A DNA stretch of 64,000 nt, taken from contig OZ242265.1 in assembly GCA_965207165.1 (NCBI GenBank), positions 1,674,001 to 1,738,000 on the forward strand. Direction: 5' to 3'. The position numbers and the translations under genes were made by a program. The stretch is from JAAXHV01 sp965207165 (GTDB taxonomy: Bacteria > Pseudomonadota > Gammaproteobacteria > Eutrophobiales > Eutrophobiaceae). Below, one piece after another: positions 9,138 to 18,100 of the stretch. Within the stretch, counting starts at the first letter, position 1; each line of letters opens with the position of its first letter. Under the pieces are notes generated by a model. It had not been told where the DNA came from and searched no databases. It saw only the letters and a program-made list of their open reading frames with translations.

Positions 9138-10026
9138 ACCAGTGCCTGGCCAGTTCCACCCGCCGGCAGATCCATACGTCATCGTGTTGCTGCACGTAGT
9201 CAAGAAAGCGCTGTAACGAGGCCGCCCTGCCCGGTTTGCCGATAATGCGGCAGTGCAGGCCTACGGACATCATCTTCGGCGCAGTCTCCCCTTCCCGGTA
9301 CAGGACGTCAAAAGCATCCTTCAAATAGGTGTAAAACTGCTCCCCGGTGTTGAAACCCTGGTTGGTGGCAAAACGCATGTCATTCGCATCCAGGGTATAC
9401 GGGACCACCAGGTGAGGTTTGCCGTTAACCAGTTCCCAGTAGGGCAAATCATCCGCATAGGAGTCCGCATCGTACAAAAATCCGCCGTGCTCAACGACCA
9501 GGCGGCGGGTATTCGGACTGTCACGGCCGGTGTACCAGCCCAGCGGCGGGCTACCGGTCAGGGCTGTTATTGTATCCACGGCCAGCTTGATATGCGCGCG
9601 TTCTGTTTCCTCGTCGACAAACTGGTAGTTGATCCAGCGCCAGCCGTGACTTGCTATCTCGTGTTCGTCTTCCAGCATGGCCTGCACGGCCTCCGGGTTA
9701 CGCTGCAACGCCATGGCCACCCCGAAAACGGTGACTTTAATGTCCCGTTCACGGAACATCCGCAGCAGCCGCCAGAGGCCGGCCCGGCTGCCGTATTCAT
9801 ACATGGATTCCATGCTCTTGTGGCGCGCCCCTGTGAACGCCTCGGCGCCGATGATCTCGGACAGGAAGGTCTCGGACGCCGCATCCCCGTGCAATACGGA
9901 ATTTTCCGCGCCTTCCTCGTAATTCAGCACGATCTGTAATGCCAGGCGCGCGCCGTTCGGCCATTCCGGGTGGGGTGGATTCCCCCCGTAACCGGTCAAA
10001 TCACGCGGGTAAGCCGTATCATTCAT
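9109..10026 (-). CDS. puuE: Allantoinase, polysaccharide-deacetylase type
   Basis: About 305 aa with the PuuE signature N-terminus (YPRDLTGYGGNPPHPEWPNGA), NYEEGAENS, HEIASHGWRW near residue 125 and a C-terminal GLHCRIIGKPGR. PuuE allantoinases are metal-independent members of the polysaccharide deacetylase fold and hydrolyse allantoin to allantoate. ATG at 10026 is preferred to a frame-open start five codons upstream. It heads the minus-strand operon with the MFS gene and uraD and is divergent from allantoicase, which uses its product. Confidence 0.93.
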   Translation of the reverse strand: MNDTAYPRDLTGYGGNPPHPEWPNGARLALQIVLNYEEGAENSVLHGDAASETFLSEIIGAEAFTGARHKSMESMYEYGSRAGLWRLLRMFRERDIKVTVFGVAMALQRNPEAVQAMLEDEHEIASHGWRWINYQFVDEETERAHIKLAVDTITALTGSPPLGWYTGRDSPNTRRLVVEHGGFLYDADSYADDLPYWELVNGKPHLVVPYTLDANDMRFATNQGFNTGEQFYTYLKDAFDVLYREGETAPKMMSVGLHCRIIGKPGRAASLQRFLDYVQQHDDVWICRRVELARHWYDKHPYRGK

Positions 10027-10031
10027 AACCT

Positions 10032-10099
10032 GTATAATCATTTATTATACGAATCGGCGTTACTCTACAGGTCATGCCGGGAAAAAACCATTATAATGG
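10032..10099. promoter_or_regulatory. Divergent puuE / allantoicase promoter region
   Basis: The inverted repeat GTATAAT-5 nt-ATTATAC (10032-10050) gives a TATAAT on each strand and sits 6-24 nt upstream of puuE. A second perfect palindrome, CCATTATAATGG (10088-10099), holds a TATAAT suited to allantoicase transcription with a short leader to the ATG at 10142. The two palindromes suggest coordinated control of both arms of the ureide pathway. No convincing -35 boxes were seen. Confidence 0.5.
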
Positions 10100-10141
10100 C
10101 GCCGGCACCACCAATCCCGGGTTCATTCCAACAGGTTCAAC

Positions 10142-11212
10142 ATGAGCGAAGAAGAACGACTGCACGATATCAAACATGCGTTTGTTGACCTTGCCGACGA
10201 GCGCATGGGCACCAGGGCGCTTTACTGCACCGATGATTTCTTCGCGCCCATGGAGAACCTGATGAAACCGGCGGAACCCGTCCACAGACCCGGCGAGTTT
10301 ACCGAGCACGGCAAGTGGATGGACGGTTGGGAATCCCGCCGCAAACGCACCGGTGGTCATGATTACTGCATCATACGCTTAGGCGTATCGGGCATCATCA
10401 AGGCAGTGGATATCGACACAAGCTACTTTACCGGGAACTATCCGGCACAGGCATCACTCGACGCGTGCTATTCGGAAGGCCCTCCGGACGAAACGACCCA
10501 GTGGACGGAGATCATCCCGAAGTCCAACCTGGAGGGCGATTCCCATAACCTGTTCGATTCCGATGACACGAATATCTGGACCCACGCCCGCCTGAATATT
10601 TACCCGGACGGCGGCGTGGCGCGCCTGCGCTTATTCGGCAATGTCTACCGTGACTGGTCCGACGTCAACAACGAGCAGTTGATTGACCTGGCTGCAGTAG
10701 AGAACGGCGGCCGCACGCTTGCCTGCAACGATGAGCATTTCGGCGTCATGGGGAACATCAATATGCCCGGCAGGGGCATCAATATGGGAGACGGCTGGGA
10801 AACGCGGCGCCGGCGCGACGACGGCCATGACTGGCTCATCCTGCAGTTGGGCCATGCCGGGATAATCGAAAGTATCAACATTGATACCGCCTTTTTCAAG
10901 GGCAATTACCCGGACCGGGTCAGCCTGGACGCACTGTACCTGTCCGGGTTCACCAAGGACGCGCCCACGCTGGAAGAAGTAGCCTGGCACGACGTCCTGG
11001 GGCTGATACTGGAGCAGGACCCGGATGCGCTGCTCAAGGATGGCGCCACCTGGCAGACACTCCTGCCTGAACACAAAATGGGGCCGGACCGGGAGCACCT
11101 GTTGAGGAAAGAACTGCAGGACACCGGGCCGGTCAGCCATATCAGGATCAATATGCATCCCGACGGCGGCATCAGCAGGTTCCGGGTCTTCGGCTATAAA
11201 TACACCGAATAA
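10142..11212 (+). CDS. alc: Allantoicase
   Basis: 356 aa made of two similar halves (about residues 25-170 and 195-350), each with the allantoicase jelly-roll pattern: WMDGWESRRKR...HDYCIIRLG in the first and MGDGWETRRRRDDGHDW in the second, each ending in HPDGG or YPDGG with LR-F-G. It hydrolyses allantoate to ureidoglycolate and urea. It is the first gene of a plus-strand pair with a phosphoribosyltransferase 7 nt downstream and is divergent from puuE. No ureidoglycolate lyase was found nearby. Confidence 0.95.
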   Translation: MSEEERLHDIKHAFVDLADERMGTRALYCTDDFFAPMENLMKPAEPVHRPGEFTEHGKWMDGWESRRKRTGGHDYCIIRLGVSGIIKAVDIDTSYFTGNYPAQASLDACYSEGPPDETTQWTEIIPKSNLEGDSHNLFDSDDTNIWTHARLNIYPDGGVARLRLFGNVYRDWSDVNNEQLIDLAAVENGGRTLACNDEHFGVMGNINMPGRGINMGDGWETRRRRDDGHDWLILQLGHAGIIESINIDTAFFKGNYPDRVSLDALYLSGFTKDAPTLEEVAWHDVLGLILEQDPDALLKDGATWQTLLPEHKMGPDREHLLRKELQDTGPVSHIRINMHPDGGISRFRVFGYKYTE

Positions 11213-11219
11213 CAAGGAC

Positions 11220-11780
11220 ATGGAAAAACTGTACATCCGTTCACAGGAACTGCTGGAAGACTCATTCAGGCTCGCCGCGGCGATCTACGCCAGCGGTTTC
11301 CGCCCCCATTTCATCGTGGGTATCTGGCGCGGCGGTTCACCGGTCGGCATTGCCGTCCAGGAATATTTTGAATTTCGCGGGGTGGAAACGGACCACATCG
11401 CCATCCGCACTTCGTCTTACACCGCCATCGGCGAACAATCCAGCACCATCCGCGTACACGGACTGCATTACATCATTGAAAACGTGGATGCCGATGATGC
11501 GCTGCTTATCGTCGACGACGTATTCGATTCCGGCAGGAGCATCAAGGCGGTACTGCATGAACTGGCGGAGAAGACCCGGCGCAACATGCCGTCAGACCTG
11601 AAAGTTGCCTGTCCCTGGTACAAGCCGGGAAACAACAAGACCGGCATCGTGCCGGACTACTACATCCACGAAACCGACAAATGGCTGGTATTTCCCCACG
11701 AACTCTCCGGTTTGACCATCGAGGAAATAAAAGCCGGGAAAGAAGACCTGAGTCAGATCAGCGACCTGCTGTCCGACTGA
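11220..11780 (+). CDS. COG2236-type phosphoribosyltransferase (copy 1)
   Basis: 186 aa with the type I PRTase fold: GIWRGGSPVGIAVQ near residue 37, then the PRPP-binding LLIVDDVFDSGRS near residue 97 and a conserved tail PWYKPGNNKTG...PDYYIHETDKW. Relatives are annotated as hypoxanthine or xanthine phosphoribosyltransferases and would salvage a free base with PRPP. It begins 7 nt after allantoicase, so the two are probably co-transcribed. Two close relatives lie at 34442-35029 and 35115-35678. Confidence 0.88.
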   Translation: MEKLYIRSQELLEDSFRLAAAIYASGFRPHFIVGIWRGGSPVGIAVQEYFEFRGVETDHIAIRTSSYTAIGEQSSTIRVHGLHYIIENVDADDALLIVDDVFDSGRSIKAVLHELAEKTRRNMPSDLKVACPWYKPGNNKTGIVPDYYIHETDKWLVFPHELSGLTIEEIKAGKEDLSQISDLLSD

Positions 11781-11786
11781 GAAAAT

Positions 11787-11839
11787 AATTACGAATTACG
11801 AATTACGAATTACGAATTGCGAATTACGAATTACGAATT
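11787..11839. repeat. Tandem heptamer array (aattacg, about 7.5 copies)
   Basis: Seven consecutive 7-bp units aattacg (one unit has gcg) plus a terminal aatt lie just after the phosphoribosyltransferase gene. The same heptamers form the borders of the larger elements at 43340-43499 and 54837-54988, but here no element core follows. It may be a solo remnant. Confidence 0.85.
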
Positions 11840-11981
11840 CTTCGCATTAGGTTACACTGAATAAAGACACTAATCAGCATCAATACCGTCTGCTGTTTCC
11901 CTGCATGTAGCAAGCAGGGGGAAGTGCCGTCAACGAACCAAGGGATGGAAAACCGGGAATACATAATCTCCGGACATTCGA

Positions 11982-12434
11982 ATGAAGATAGAAAAAACCT
12001 TTAGAGTGGAAGCCCCGCAACAGGTGGTGTGGGATTTTATTACCTCGCCGGAACGGGTCGCCCCGTGTATACCCGGTTGTGCCGGGGCCGAAGAAACGGA
12101 ACCGGGCAAATACAGGGCGGTGATCAAGACAAAAGTGGGTCCGATAAAAACCACGTTCAAGGTCAATATCGAGACCCGCGAGGAGCAACCGCCGGATTTT
12201 GCCGTCTATGCAACCTCCGGTGAGGAAGGCAGCCGGGCCAGCATGATAAAAGCCGTGAGTACATTGAGCCTCAATCAACTTGAAGGGAATACGACGCAGG
12301 TGACTTACGAATCCGAGATCAACATGCTGGGGCGGCTGGGAAAATTCGGTTCCGGCCTGATGCAGAAGGTTGCCGATTCAATCGGCAACGAATTTGTTGC
12401 TACAATGCAGGACAGGATCAAATCCGGGGAGTGA
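11982..12434 (+). CDS. CoxG-like SRPBCC protein
   Basis: 150 aa matching the carbon monoxide dehydrogenase subunit G family: MKIEKTFRVEAPQQVVWDFI at the start, CIPGCAGAEE near residue 28 and a C-terminal GKFGSGLMQKVADS. CoxG relatives bind lipid or ligand and help membrane recruitment or maturation of molybdenum hydroxylases. Two such enzymes are encoded at 25.4-34.2 kb, though not in this operon. The TPR gene starts 7 nt downstream. Confidence 0.85.
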   Translation: MKIEKTFRVEAPQQVVWDFITSPERVAPCIPGCAGAEETEPGKYRAVIKTKVGPIKTTFKVNIETREEQPPDFAVYATSGEEGSRASMIKAVSTLSLNQLEGNTTQVTYESEINMLGRLGKFGSGLMQKVADSIGNEFVATMQDRIKSGE

Positions 12435-12441
12435 CATCGGC

Positions 12442-13908
12442 ATGAAAAAATACCTGGCGGCACTGGTTGTTATTACTGCGCTTCTTAATGTTCCGGTTCA
12501 GTCGCAGCAATACGGGTCTACGGACTTCCCGGCGAGTGGCGACCCGGCAGCCCATGCTTTGTTCATTCGCGGCCTGGTGATGCTGCACAATTTTGAATAC
12601 GAGGATGCCCGGGAAGTGTTCCGGCAGGCGCGCAGCCTGGACCCGGATTTCGTCATGGCCTACTGGGGCGAGGCCCTGACACACGAACACCCGCTGTGGA
12701 ACGAGCAGAACCTGGCGGCTGCAAGAGCCGTGTTAAACCAGTTGGCCCCGGGTGACGAGGCCCGGGTCGAAAAAGCGCAGACCGAACGGGAAAAAGCGTA
12801 TATCCGCTCGGTCAATACCCTGTTCGGCGAAGGTGATGACAAGGCGCGGGATTACGCCTACAGCGCGGCGCTGAATACGATCAGCGAAACCTGGCCGGAC
12901 GATATAGACGCCCGCGCCCTGTACGCCCTGTCAGTGCTGACCACCAGCCACGATGGGCGGGATTTTTACAAGTTCATGCGCGCCGGCGCCATCACTGAGG
13001 AACTGATGGACCGGGCGCCGGGACACCCCGGTGTCCTGCACTACAACATTCACAGCTACGACGACCCCGTGCATGCCCCCCTGGGCCGGCGCGCCGCGGA
13101 GGTGTACTCGGAGGTGGCGCCTGATGCGGTCCATGCCCTGCACATGCCGTCGCACATCTTTTTCGCCCTGGGCGATTATGAACGGGCCGGCAACCTGAAT
13201 GCCCGCTCATTCGAGGCCGCGCTGGAACGGATCCAGGAAAAAAATCTCCCCTACAACGGCCAGGCCTATCATTCATTGTCATGGTTGCTGTATTCCCGCC
13301 TGCAGGAGGGCCGGTTCGATGAAGCCCGGCGCCTGGTGGGCTACGCTGAGAAAGAATGGCAGGATGCCGACACGCCGGCCAACCGCAACGGCTTTATCAC
13401 CTGCCGCAGCAACTACATTATCGATACCCAGGCCTGGGACGACCCGCTGCTGGACCTGGAGATCAGTTACGACAAGGTATGGCCGTCCGTCATCGCCGCG
13501 GATCAATACGTCATGGGCCTGCGCGCGCTGCACCGGGGAGACCCGGGAAAGGCCAGGATGATCGCGGATGCCTTCGTCCGCTCACCGAACCCGGAAAGCA
13601 GGAGCATCCGCGCCGCCGCGCCCACGGTACTGAAACTACTGCTTGAAGGCCGGGTACTCATCGCCGAAGGGCAGCGTGAGCAGGGACTGGCGCAGATGCA
13701 GGCAGCGGTTGACCTGGAACAGACCCTTTCGCCCGCCATCGGCCCTGCCATGCCGCAACCTGCAGCGGAAGCCCTGGCGGACGCGTACCTGGAAACCGGC
13801 GCACCGGACCAGGCCCGGGAGAATTATGAATTGTCCCTGACCCGCGCCGTCAACCGCCGGCGCTCGGTCGAAGGGTTAACCCGACTATCTCACCAGGCGA
13901 TGCGGTAA
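12442..13908 (+). CDS. Exported TPR-repeat protein
   Basis: 488 aa with a clear signal peptide (KKYLAALVVITALLNVPVQS) and several TPR-like helix pairs, for example ALFIRGLVMLHNFEYEDARE, EVFRQARSLDPDFVMAYWGEAL and repeats at the C-terminus. ATG at 12442 is chosen because it gives the signal peptide and is preceded by GGGGAG. The function is unknown; such proteins usually scaffold other proteins in the periplasm. It is linked to the CoxG-like gene. Confidence 0.85.
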   Translation: MKKYLAALVVITALLNVPVQSQQYGSTDFPASGDPAAHALFIRGLVMLHNFEYEDAREVFRQARSLDPDFVMAYWGEALTHEHPLWNEQNLAAARAVLNQLAPGDEARVEKAQTEREKAYIRSVNTLFGEGDDKARDYAYSAALNTISETWPDDIDARALYALSVLTTSHDGRDFYKFMRAGAITEELMDRAPGHPGVLHYNIHSYDDPVHAPLGRRAAEVYSEVAPDAVHALHMPSHIFFALGDYERAGNLNARSFEAALERIQEKNLPYNGQAYHSLSWLLYSRLQEGRFDEARRLVGYAEKEWQDADTPANRNGFITCRSNYIIDTQAWDDPLLDLEISYDKVWPSVIAADQYVMGLRALHRGDPGKARMIADAFVRSPNPESRSIRAAAPTVLKLLLEGRVLIAEGQREQGLAQMQAAVDLEQTLSPAIGPAMPQPAAEALADAYLETGAPDQARENYELSLTRAVNRRRSVEGLTRLSHQAMR

Positions 13909-13947
13909 TTTGTAACCGGCTAACGCCAGCCCCTCCAGCCGCTCCAG

Positions 13948-13991
13948 CCGGGACCGCGCACCACCCGTCCGGGCAGGGCGCCGGGTCCCGG
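13948..13991. terminator. GC-rich stem-loop between convergent genes
   Basis: CCGGGACC (13948-13955) pairs perfectly with GGTCCCGG (13984-13991) across a 28-nt GC-rich loop. It lies between two genes that end toward each other. No U-run follows on either strand, so a terminator role is possible but weak. Confidence 0.3.
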
Positions 13992-14042
13992 GGGGAAGCC
14001 TAATGTACCGGAGAGGGGCGGCCTTGAGGTCGATATATACGT

Positions 14043-15023
14043 TCAGTCCAGGTCAAGTCTGAACAGGTTGATCGCATTGTTCCGGCCGATTTGCAGCCGT
14101 TCTTCGTCAGATATAACGGCGGTAGTGTCGTACCAGCCGGCAGCATCCTCCAGTCTTGCAAACGGGTAATCTGCAGAGAAGTAAACCCTGTCCCTGCCCA
14201 TCACGTCCAGGGTGCACCGGAAAGCCGGATCATTGAAGTTGCCGCTGGTTGTGACATGGAAATGTTCAAGAAAATACTCGCCAAGCGGGCGTTTGCCGCG
14301 ATAGCCGCGGGGAGAGAAACGCATGCGTTCATCAATGCGCCAGAGGCCGAACGGGATATTTTCCCCCAGGTGGCCCAGGATGATTTTCAGGTTGGGGAAA
14401 TCGTCGAATATGCCGGAACCGCACAGGCGTAACGCATGAATCGAAGTCTCGACGGCAAACCCCCAGGGCGAGGCCAGCAGCCAGGGGTGCCCGGCATAGT
14501 TCCCCGACGTTGCCGGCAACTGCGTGCGCGGGTGGAGGTAAAACGGTACATCCAGGTCCGACACCGTCGCCCAGAAGTCCCGGTATTCAGGGATGTCATA
14601 GTAAATCGCCGCATCCGGGTTACCTTTCTGTGTGAAGCCGTTCACCAGCGCCCCCCTGAAACCCAGTTCGTTAACGCAGCGCCCCAGTTCTGCGCAGGCT
14701 GCAACGGGGTCCTGCATGGGTAACGCGGCCAGACCGGCATAGCGGCCGGGATGCCTGTTAACCCATTGGGCTATCCGGTCATTGGCTTTCCGGGCAGTTA
14801 CTACGGCTTCTTCCCGATCCAGGATGGACTGGATACCGGGGGCATTGAGAGACAGTATCAACAGTTCGATACCCGCCCGGTCCATGGCGGCGAGACGTTG
14901 GTCCATGTCCAGCAGTTCCAGGGTAAATTCATCCCATCTCCCCGACCCGGCGGCAACAGCCCTGGACTGGTCCAGGGTCTCATCAATCGCCATATGTTCT
15001 TCAAAAGCAATTTTTCCTTTCAT
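14043..15023 (-). CDS. Amidohydrolase-2 family (gamma-resorcylate-decarboxylase-like)
   Basis: 326 aa with the non-HxH metal site of this subfamily: FEEHM with E8 and H10, H164 in FYLHPR, H218 in LGHLGENIPFG and D285 in FSADYPF. These are the positions that bind Zn or Mn and the carboxylate in gamma-resorcylate decarboxylases. Likely substrates are hydroxybenzoate-like acids, with reversible decarboxylation. It is monocistronic and divergent from the sulfatase-led operon, to which it may contribute an aromatic acid step. The substrate is not determinable here. Confidence 0.85.
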   Translation of the reverse strand: MKGKIAFEEHMAIDETLDQSRAVAAGSGRWDEFTLELLDMDQRLAAMDRAGIELLILSLNAPGIQSILDREEAVVTARKANDRIAQWVNRHPGRYAGLAALPMQDPVAACAELGRCVNELGFRGALVNGFTQKGNPDAAIYYDIPEYRDFWATVSDLDVPFYLHPRTQLPATSGNYAGHPWLLASPWGFAVETSIHALRLCGSGIFDDFPNLKIILGHLGENIPFGLWRIDERMRFSPRGYRGKRPLGEYFLEHFHVTTSGNFNDPAFRCTLDVMGRDRVYFSADYPFARLEDAAGWYDTTAVISDEERLQIGRNNAINLFRLDLD

Positions 15024-15117
15024 CTCTCTAATGTTTCGCCGTTATTGCAGACAAGATTGTAACAACGCTGTGGTAATATACGGCGCCGACAATAATGAAA
15101 AATCCTTATCACTTCGA

Positions 15118-16821
15118 ATGAAACCACTAAACTGTCCTGCTATTTTTATCACACTTGTCTGTTGCTGTCTCGCCGCGTGTTCCGGGCCGGACTCAGATAC
15201 ATCCGGCAAAGCGGATTCCCGTCCGAACGTGTTGCTTATCGTGGTTGATGACGTGGCTTTCAACGACCTCAGCCTGTTCGGCAGCGAGATCAGGACGCCC
15301 AATATAGACGCACTCGCCCGGGAAGGGATCTTTCTCACCAATTTTCATGTGGCGCCGAACTGTTCCCCCACCCGGGCCATGCTGTTCTCCGGTACCGACA
15401 GCCACAATGCCGGTCTCGGCAACATGGCGGAGGACTTGTCGCCGAACCAGGCAGGCAACCCGGGCTATGAAGGGTACCTGAACTTCCAGGTCGCGGCGCT
15501 TTCCGAACTGTTCCTGGACGCCGGTTACAACACCTACATGACCGGCAAGTGGCACCTGGGACTGACACAGGAAACCAGCCCGGCAGCGCGGGGGTTTGAA
15601 AAATCCTTTGCCCTGCTGCCGGGCGGCGCAGGCGCGTTTGCCAACATGCTCCCAATCGTCGGCCCGGGCAAAGCTCCCTACCGGGAAGATGGCGTCAATG
15701 TGGAAGAATTGCCCGAGGATTTTTACTCCACCCGCTTCTACACCGAACGCATGATTGAATACATCGGCGACGGCCTGGATGACGGCAAACCGTTCTTTGC
15801 TTATCTCGCGCACAGCTCGCCCCACTGGCCCCTGCAGGCGCCGCAGGAATCGATAGCCAGGTACCAGGACGTTTACGATGACGGCTACGATGCGTTACTG
15901 GACAGACGCCTGAAGAATATGAAAGCCAGGGGACTGGTTGCTGCGGACGTCGAACCGTTCCCCAGGTTGCTGGATGAGAAACCATGGGATGAACTGGGCG
16001 CGGAGGAACAGCGCTACCAGGCGAAAATCATGGAGATCTATGCGGCCATGGTGGACGACGTGGACGTGTATATCGGCAGGATCGTCGATTATCTCAAGGA
16101 GATCAGCGCATACGAGAACACCGTCATTTTCTTCATGTCGGACAACGGTCCCGAAGGCCATGACTTTGAGAAGACTTTCCCGGAAGCAGCAGAGTGGGCA
16201 GACGAGTGTTGCGACAACAGCTATGAGAACATCGGCAATGCCGATTCCTATGTCTGGCTGGGACCGAACTGGGCGCAGGCAGGCAATACCCCGTTGCGCA
16301 TGTTCAAGGGTTACCCCAGCCAGGGCGGCGTACGGGCGCCGGCGTTTTTCCATTACCCGCGCGCCATGCAGTCCGGGGTGATGAACGATTCGATCACCAC
16401 CGTTAAAGATGTCATGCCAACCCTGCTGGAACTGGCAGGCATCGAACATCCCGGCGCCGGACCGTACCAGGGGCGGGAAGTGCTGGCCATGCAGGGACGC
16501 TCGGCCATGCCGATCCTGACCGGTGCTGGTGAGACCATACGTGAACCTGGTGACTACATGGGCTGGGAACTGTTCGGTAAGCAGGCCATCCGCCAGGGCG
16601 ACTGGAAGATACTTTATATTCCCAGCATCCCGTCACGGGACGTGCGCCTGCCGGTCCTGAAGCCGGGACAGTGGCAGTTATATAACCTTGCCGATGACCC
16701 CGCGGAAAGTAATGACCTGGCAGATTCCAACCCCGGGAAACTCAAGGAAATGCTTGCACTATGGGAACACTACACAACGGAGAACAACTTTATCTATCCC
16801 GACAGGCTAAGCGGTTACTGA
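15118..16821 (+). CDS. Lipoprotein type I sulfatase
   Basis: 567 aa. A lipobox LAAC (C21) follows a hydrophobic leader, so the mature protein should be membrane-anchored. The formylglycine motif CSPTR (C82), metal residues D44 and D45 (VVDDVAFND) and the TGKWHLG motif mark a type I sulfatase. It removes sulfate esters after Cys-to-formylglycine maturation; no maturase gene is in the window. ATG at 15118 is used because it gives the lipoprotein signal. It leads a nine-gene operon; the flavin monooxygenase starts 7 nt downstream. Confidence 0.9.
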   Translation: MKPLNCPAIFITLVCCCLAACSGPDSDTSGKADSRPNVLLIVVDDVAFNDLSLFGSEIRTPNIDALAREGIFLTNFHVAPNCSPTRAMLFSGTDSHNAGLGNMAEDLSPNQAGNPGYEGYLNFQVAALSELFLDAGYNTYMTGKWHLGLTQETSPAARGFEKSFALLPGGAGAFANMLPIVGPGKAPYREDGVNVEELPEDFYSTRFYTERMIEYIGDGLDDGKPFFAYLAHSSPHWPLQAPQESIARYQDVYDDGYDALLDRRLKNMKARGLVAADVEPFPRLLDEKPWDELGAEEQRYQAKIMEIYAAMVDDVDVYIGRIVDYLKEISAYENTVIFFMSDNGPEGHDFEKTFPEAAEWADECCDNSYENIGNADSYVWLGPNWAQAGNTPLRMFKGYPSQGGVRAPAFFHYPRAMQSGVMNDSITTVKDVMPTLLELAGIEHPGAGPYQGREVLAMQGRSAMPILTGAGETIREPGDYMGWELFGKQAIRQGDWKILYIPSIPSRDVRLPVLKPGQWQLYNLADDPAESNDLADSNPGKLKEMLALWEHYTTENNFIYPDRLSGY

Positions 16822-16828
16822 GGCATTC

Positions 16829-18100
16829 ATGCATGTATTGATAGCAGGCGCAGGCATCGGCGGCCTCACCGCCGCATTGAGCCTGGAACAGGCCGGCATA
16901 GAGGCAACCGTGTTTGAAAGCGTGGAACAGATTGTGCCGCTGGGCGTCGGTATCAATATCCTGCCCCACGCATCGAGGGAGTTGATCGCGCTTGGCCTCA
17001 AGGACGAGTTGGACAGGATCGCCATCCGCACCCGCTCCATGAAATATTTTACCCGGCGCGGCAAACTGGCAATCAGTGTCCCATGCGGTGAATATGCCGG
17101 TTACAACTGGCCGCAGTACTCGCTGCACCGCGGGGAATTGCAGATGTTGCTGCTTGAAACGTTCAGACAACGCGCGGGCGCGGACAGGGTTGTTGCCAGC
17201 CACCAGCTTGCAGGGTTCAGACAGGATGATAACTCGATAACCGCGATTTTTATCGACCCGGCATCGAAGCAACCGCTAGCCGACGTTACCGGCGACATCC
17301 TCATCGGCGCTGACGGCCTGCATTCGGTAACCAGGAAAACGCTGTATCCGGACGAAGGCGCGGCGGTTTATGCCGGCATGGTCTGTTTCCGCGGGGCCGT
17401 GCAGGGGGCGCCATACCTGGACGGCGAGTCCATGGTCATTTGCGGCGACAGCCGCCTGCGCCTGGTGTCGTACCCTATTTCCGGCAGGTTGCAGGCAAAC
17501 GGACAAAGTCATATCAACTGGATTGCCGCCGTCCCTTTTGTGACGGACCAACGCCAGGAGGAAGACTGGGGCAAACTGACCCGGCCGGACAACCTGGTCG
17601 AACTGTATCGGGACTGGCAATTCGACTGGCTGGACGTACCCGGCATCATTTCCGCGACGGAGCAGATATTTGAGTTCCCCATATACGACAGGGACCCGTT
17701 GCAACGGTGGGCATTCGACAGGGTCGGCCTGCTGGGCGATGCCGCACACCCGCTGATACCTGTGAGTTCCAGCGGCGCGGTGCACGCCATTATCGACGGC
17801 AGGGCCCTGGCTTCTGCGCTGTCAGGAGAGGGCGATCCGGTGGCAGGTCTCAAGGCCTATGAAGCAGACCGGCTTCCCAAGGCGAACCGGGTGGTGCTGG
17901 CCAGCCGCGAGAACGGCCCCGACGAGGTGCTGGAGGTAGTCAGGAACGAATGTCCCGATGATGCGGACAACATCCATGATTATGTCGGCATGGACAGGCT
18001 GCAAGCCGTGATTGACGAGTTCAAGCAGCGATCCGGTTTTGCTATTGATATACTCAACAACACACCCTCTTACACACTGACCGCGACAGACCATGATTGA
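16829..18100 (+). CDS. PhzS-like FAD-dependent monooxygenase
   Basis: 423 aa, class A flavoprotein hydroxylase: GAGIGGLTAALSLEQAG for FAD at the start, GADGLHSVTRKTLYP mid-protein and GDAAHPLIPVSSSGAVHAI near residue 303. The segments PQYSLHRGELQMLLL and YPISGRLQ resemble the phenazine hydroxylase PhzS. It would hydroxylate an aromatic or heterocyclic ring using NAD(P)H and O2. It overlaps the following dioxygenase gene by 8 nt. The substrate is unknown. Confidence 0.88.
   Translation: MHVLIAGAGIGGLTAALSLEQAGIEATVFESVEQIVPLGVGINILPHASRELIALGLKDELDRIAIRTRSMKYFTRRGKLAISVPCGEYAGYNWPQYSLHRGELQMLLLETFRQRAGADRVVASHQLAGFRQDDNSITAIFIDPASKQPLADVTGDILIGADGLHSVTRKTLYPDEGAAVYAGMVCFRGAVQGAPYLDGESMVICGDSRLRLVSYPISGRLQANGQSHINWIAAVPFVTDQRQEEDWGKLTRPDNLVELYRDWQFDWLDVPGIISATEQIFEFPIYDRDPLQRWAFDRVGLLGDAAHPLIPVSSSGAVHAIIDGRALASALSGEGDPVAGLKAYEADRLPKANRVVLASRENGPDEVLEVVRNECPDDADNIHDYVGMDRLQAVIDEFKQRSGFAIDILNNTPSYTLTATDHD

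Noticed and set aside
11787..11839. CRISPR-like array
   Set aside because: Units are 7 bp and directly tandem with no spacers, and no cas genes are present.
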